From the NCBI RefSeq assembly GCF_035593305.1, contig NZ_CP141615.1, forward strand, positions 1,054,001-1,118,000: a stretch of DNA of 64,000 nucleotides. The letters run 5' to 3'. A program made the translations under genes and the position numbers. Source of the DNA: Limnochorda sp. L945t (lineage in GTDB: Bacteria; Bacillota; Limnochordia; Limnochordales; Geochordaceae). The notes below the pieces were generated by a model. It was not told where the DNA came from and ran no database searches. It saw nothing but the letters and a program-made list of their open reading frames with translations. How positions within the stretch are numbered: the first letter of the stretch is position 1; every line of letters begins with the position of its first letter. Below are positions 61,044-64,000 of the stretch, piece by piece.

Positions 61044-63274
61044 CATCCAGGATGCACCTGGCTTCGGGACGCTACCGCCTCATCCGCCCGGTAGGAGAGG
61101 GCGGCATGGCAGTGGTCTACCGGGCCGTCGACGAACTCCTGGGCCGCCCCGTGGCCGTCAAGATCCTGCGGCCGCAATTCGCAGGCGACCGGGAGTTCGT
61201 CGAACGCTTCCGCCGCGAGGCGCAGGCGGCTGCGAGCCTCTCCCATCCCAACGTCGTCCAGATCTTCGACGTCGGGCGGGACAACGGTTCGCACTACATC
61301 GTCATGGAGCTGGTGGACGGGAAGAGCCTCAAGCAAATCCTGCAAGAGCACACCCGCCTCGATCCGGTGGCGGCGGTAGCCGTCACCCTGGCGGTCGCCA
61401 AGGCCCTGTCGCATGCCCACCGGCACGGGCTCATCCACCGGGACATCAAACCGCACAACATCCTGGTCACGACCGAGGGCCTGGTGAAGGTGGCGGACTT
61501 CGGCATTGCCCGGGCGGCGAGCGCCACGTCGCTGACCGATTCGGGCACGGTGCTGGGCTCCGTCCACTACTTCTCGCCCGAGCAGGCCCGGGGTCAATCC
61601 ATCGGCGTGGCGAGCGACCTGTACTCCCTCGGCATCGTGCTCTACGAGATGCTGACGGGGCACGTACCGTTCACCGCCGACTCGCCCATCGCCGTCGCCA
61701 TCCGGCAGATCCACGACCCGGTGCCGCCGATCCGGGACCAGGTCCCGGGCGTGCCGCCCCAGCTCGAGCGCACGGTCATGCATCTGCTGGCCAAAGACCC
61801 GGCCAGGCGTCCCGCATCGGCCGATGCCCTGTACGAGGAGCTGAGGCGGGCGATTCCCGAGGCCGAGGAGTTCCCGCTGTTGAGCTTGCTGCAGCGGCCT
61901 CGGGGACACGAGGGAGCGGGGGCCGGGCGCGGCGAGAAGGGCAGGCGTCGCGAGCGGTCCACCCAACCCGAGCGGCCGGCCGCAGCGGCTGCGGACGGCG
62001 CTCCCACCCAGGTCGTCACCTGGCCGAGGGCCGCAGCAGAGGCGCGGCCGGGCGCCGGGGGCAGGGAAGGGGCGTATGCACCTACGGCCGGTCGCACGCA
62101 CAGGGGACGGTCTCGTCTTTATACGGTGGCCTTCGTCGTGGCGTTCATGGCCGGGCTGGTGTGGGCGGCGTCGCATTTCTCCGACTTGTTGTTCCCGAGG
62201 GAAGTGGTCGTGCCCAACATTGTCGGCCGTACCGAGGCCGAAGCCCGGATGCTGCTGGAGCGGCAGCACCTGAGTTACGGGGTCGACCAGCGGATCTACT
62301 CCGACTCGGTGCCGAGCGGCCAGATCATCCGCCAGGATCCCGAGTCGGGGCGCCGGGTGCGGGAGGGCCGGAAGATCTGGGCCACCGTCAGCCTGGGCCC
62401 GGAGGTCGGCGTGGTGCCGGACCTGGTGGGCAAGTCGCTGAGGGATGCACAGCTGCTCCTGGTGCAGCAGGGATTCGCCCGTGGCGAGGTAACGTATGGA
62501 TATGCGCCCGACCGGCCGCCCAACACCGTCATCACCCAGGACCCCGAGCCCAACACGCAGCTCGAGAAGGGGCGTCCGGTCAACCTGGTGGTGAGCCGGG
62601 GCGAGCAGCCGCCGGCCACCGTGACCATCCCCGACCTGACGGGATTGCCCCTCGACGACGCCCGCCGGCGCCTGGAAGCGCTGGGCTTGCAGATCGGCAA
62701 CACGTGGGCCGAGTACAACCAGCAGTACCCGTCGGGGGCGGTGGTCGATCAAGACCCCGCGCCGGGCAGCCAGGTCGAGCAAGGGTGGAGCGTGGACGTC
62801 ATCTACAGCCAGGGACCGCCTCCGACCGCCCAGGAGGGCGGCGGGGCCGCACCGGTACTGCCCTCTGCCCCGGGCGCTTCCGGGGGAGCGGCGCCGCAGG
62901 CGACGCCCTCGCCCGGCTCGGCCTCGGCCCCGCCTCCGGGTGACGGTGCCTCCGGCCCGGCGGGCCCGAGCAGCCCGGCGCAGGGACAGGCTCCGGGGGC
63001 TGCGGGCGGGACGGGCCCGGCTGCTGCGACGAGCGCTCCGTCGGGCAAGTGGCGGACGGCCGAGGTGGGGATCCAGGTGCCCCCCGGCAAGGACCAGGAG
63101 GTGGTCATCCTCGTCATCGACGACTTCGGGGCCAAGGAGGTCTTCCGGCGGACGGTGGCGGGGGGCAGCTACCTGGCCGAACGGGTGCGCGGGCGAGGGC
63201 CTTCCGCCCGGTTCCAGGTGTACATCGGCGGCGCGATGGTGGAGGAGGCGCCCTTCCCCCAGGACGGGCCGTGA
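61040..63274 (+). CDS. prkC: PASTA-domain Ser/Thr protein kinase (PrkC-like)
   Basis: 744 residues. The cytoplasmic kinase domain (about 9-270) has GEGGMAVVY, VAVKIL, HRDIKPHN and DFGIAR. A Gln/Arg/Ala-rich linker and one transmembrane helix (about 360-380) lead to three extracellular PASTA repeats (VVPNIVGRTEAEARMLL, VVPDLVGKSLRDAQLLL, TIPDLTGLPLDDARRRL). A Pro/Ala/Gly-rich stretch and a C-terminal beta-rich domain follow. PASTA kinases sense peptidoglycan fragments and control growth and germination. GTG 61040 overlaps the phosphatase stop (GTGA). Confidence 0.95.
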   Translation: MTSRMHLASGRYRLIRPVGEGGMAVVYRAVDELLGRPVAVKILRPQFAGDREFVERFRREAQAAASLSHPNVVQIFDVGRDNGSHYIVMELVDGKSLKQILQEHTRLDPVAAVAVTLAVAKALSHAHRHGLIHRDIKPHNILVTTEGLVKVADFGIARAASATSLTDSGTVLGSVHYFSPEQARGQSIGVASDLYSLGIVLYEMLTGHVPFTADSPIAVAIRQIHDPVPPIRDQVPGVPPQLERTVMHLLAKDPARRPASADALYEELRRAIPEAEEFPLLSLLQRPRGHEGAGAGRGEKGRRRERSTQPERPAAAAADGAPTQVVTWPRAAAEARPGAGGREGAYAPTAGRTHRGRSRLYTVAFVVAFMAGLVWAASHFSDLLFPREVVVPNIVGRTEAEARMLLERQHLSYGVDQRIYSDSVPSGQIIRQDPESGRRVREGRKIWATVSLGPEVGVVPDLVGKSLRDAQLLLVQQGFARGEVTYGYAPDRPPNTVITQDPEPNTQLEKGRPVNLVVSRGEQPPATVTIPDLTGLPLDDARRRLEALGLQIGNTWAEYNQQYPSGAVVDQDPAPGSQVEQGWSVDVIYSQGPPPTAQEGGGAAPVLPSAPGASGGAAPQATPSPGSASAPPPGDGASGPAGPSSPAQGQAPGAAGGTGPAAATSAPSGKWRTAEVGIQVPPGKDQEVVILVIDDFGAKEVFRRTVAGGSYLAERVRGRGPSARFQVYIGGAMVEEAPFPQDGP

Positions 63275-63290
63275 GGAGCCGGTAGGCCGT

Positions 63291-64000
63291 ATGGCGCGAG
63301 CACGCAAGCCGTCCGAGGAGGAGGGCGGAGCGACGGTGCGCCCGCTGGCGAAGCGTGAGGGCACCGTCGACGGCATGGTGGTCTCCCGCCGCTCGGGCTT
63401 CTACGACGTGCAGCTTCCGTCCGGAGACGTGGTGCTGGCCACGCTGCGGGGCAACGTGCGCAAGCGGGGCCCCGTGCTCACCGGAGATCGGGTCAAGGTG
63501 CGGCTGCTGGCCGACGGGCGGGGTGTGGTCGAAGAGGTGGGGCCCCGCGTCACGTGCCTGGCGCGGCCGCCCCTTGCCAACGTGACCCGTCTCGTGGCCG
63601 TCGTGCCGGTCGACCACCCGGACTTTTTCTTGCTGGACAGGGTGCTCGTGCTGGGGGAGGCGGCCGGTCTTTGCTCGGTGGTCTGCATCAACAAAGTCGA
63701 CCTGGACGACGAGGGGCAGGCCGGGGCGTGGGCCGAGCGGTACCGGCAGGTGGGCTATCCGGTGGTGCTGGTGAGCGCCCGCACGGGCCAGGGGATGGAG
63801 GAGCTGGCCGGGCTGCTGACCGGTCACGTGAGCACGCTCAGCGGGCCGTCGGGCGCCGGCAAGTCCTCCATCCTCAACGCGCTGGTGCCGGCGGCCGGGG
63901 CGGAGGTGGGCGAGATGGCCGCCCGCATCGGCGGGGGCCGCCACACGACCCGGGTGGTCCGGCTCCTCCCCCTGCCGGGAGGGGGGCTCCTGGCCGACAC
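63291..64000 (+). CDS. rsgA: Ribosome small subunit GTPase RsgA, 3' partial
   Basis: Starts at ATG 63291 and remains open to the end of the window, giving 236 residues. An OB-fold domain (about 22-90: EGTVDGMVVSRRSGFYDVQ) precedes a circularly permuted GTPase with the G4 motif INKVDL, G5 VSARTGQG, G1 SGPSGAGKSS (about 184-193) and GGGRHTTR (switch region). The C-terminal zinc domain is outside. It assists 30S maturation. It follows prkC as in B. subtilis (prpC-prkC-cpgA). Confidence 0.92.
   Translation, partial: MARARKPSEEEGGATVRPLAKREGTVDGMVVSRRSGFYDVQLPSGDVVLATLRGNVRKRGPVLTGDRVKVRLLADGRGVVEEVGPRVTCLARPPLANVTRLVAVVPVDHPDFFLLDRVLVLGEAAGLCSVVCINKVDLDDEGQAGAWAERYRQVGYPVVLVSARTGQGMEELAGLLTGHVSTLSGPSGAGKSSILNALVPAAGAEVGEMAARIGGGRHTTRVVRLLPLPGGGLLAD

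Overview
The window reads as chromosomal DNA of a very GC-rich, endospore-forming member of the Firmicutes. Sporulation genes (spo0A, dipicolinate synthase dpaA/dpaB, SleB- and PdaB-type cell-wall enzymes, a spore-type GH18 glucosidase) sit among housekeeping genes in an order that matches, from memory, the Bacillus subtilis ylxY-mlpA-ymxH-spoVF-asd-dapG-dapA-rnjB-tepA-ylzJ, sepF-ylmG-ileS-ylyA-lspA-ylyB-pyr and yloA-yloB-yloC-remA-gmk-rpoZ-priA-def-fmt-rsmB-rlmN-prpC-prkC-rsgA blocks. GC is near 70 percent, GTG and TTG starts are common, and ATGA/GTGA overlaps are frequent. A Limnochordia- or Symbiobacteria-like host is a reasonable inference, not proven. A lipid-A-disaccharide-synthase-related protein and a Trp/Gly-rich exported protein would fit an atypical, possibly diderm, envelope. 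I saw no insertion sequences, phage genes or CRISPR arrays.

Layout. 1-8 kb: a spore cortex hydrolase (5' partial), two divergent polysaccharide deacetylases, a GH18 protein on the other strand, the M16 peptidase MlpA, an unknown exported protein, a PRC-barrel protein and a stress protein. 8-16.7 kb: diaminopimelate/dipicolinate synthesis (dapB, dpaA, dpaB, asd, dapG, dapA), then RNase J, TepA and YlzJ. 16.7-22.8 kb: an accessory redox island with a sensor kinase carrying a c-type haem motif, a PhoB-type regulator, a HybA-like Tat-exported iron-sulfur protein, a HybB/NrfD-like membrane protein and a regulator with a degenerate receiver. An 11-bp-phased direct-repeat array lies ahead of the iron-sulfur gene. 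22.8-27.3 kb: an envelope-glycan island on the minus strand plus a divergent Na/Pi-cotransporter-like gene.

27.5-36 kb: an HlyD-like adaptor, sepF, proC, yggT, a T-box-controlled ileS, a DUF5665 protein, a DksA-like protein, lspA and an RluD-type synthase. 36-45 kb: the de novo pyrimidine operon pyrR-pyrB-pyrC-pyrF-carA-pyrK-pyrD/E, in which carB is absent and pyrD and pyrE form one reading frame, followed by purH. 45-64 kb: rqcH (minus strand, overlapping purH tail to tail), a TPR protein, a P2A ATPase, yicC, remA, gmk, rpoZ, priA, def, fmt, rsmB, spo0A, a tRNA-Pro(CGG), a frameshifted rlmN, the prpC/prkC phosphatase-kinase pair and rsgA (3' partial).

Most genes form long co-directional operons that couple envelope and spore metabolism, nucleotide synthesis and translation or ribosome maturation. 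The parts that depart from the conserved scaffold are the redox island and its repeat array, the glycan island, the pyrD-pyrE fusion with missing carB, and several genes whose starts or frames look non-standard (the unknown exported protein, fmt, rlmN, prpC).
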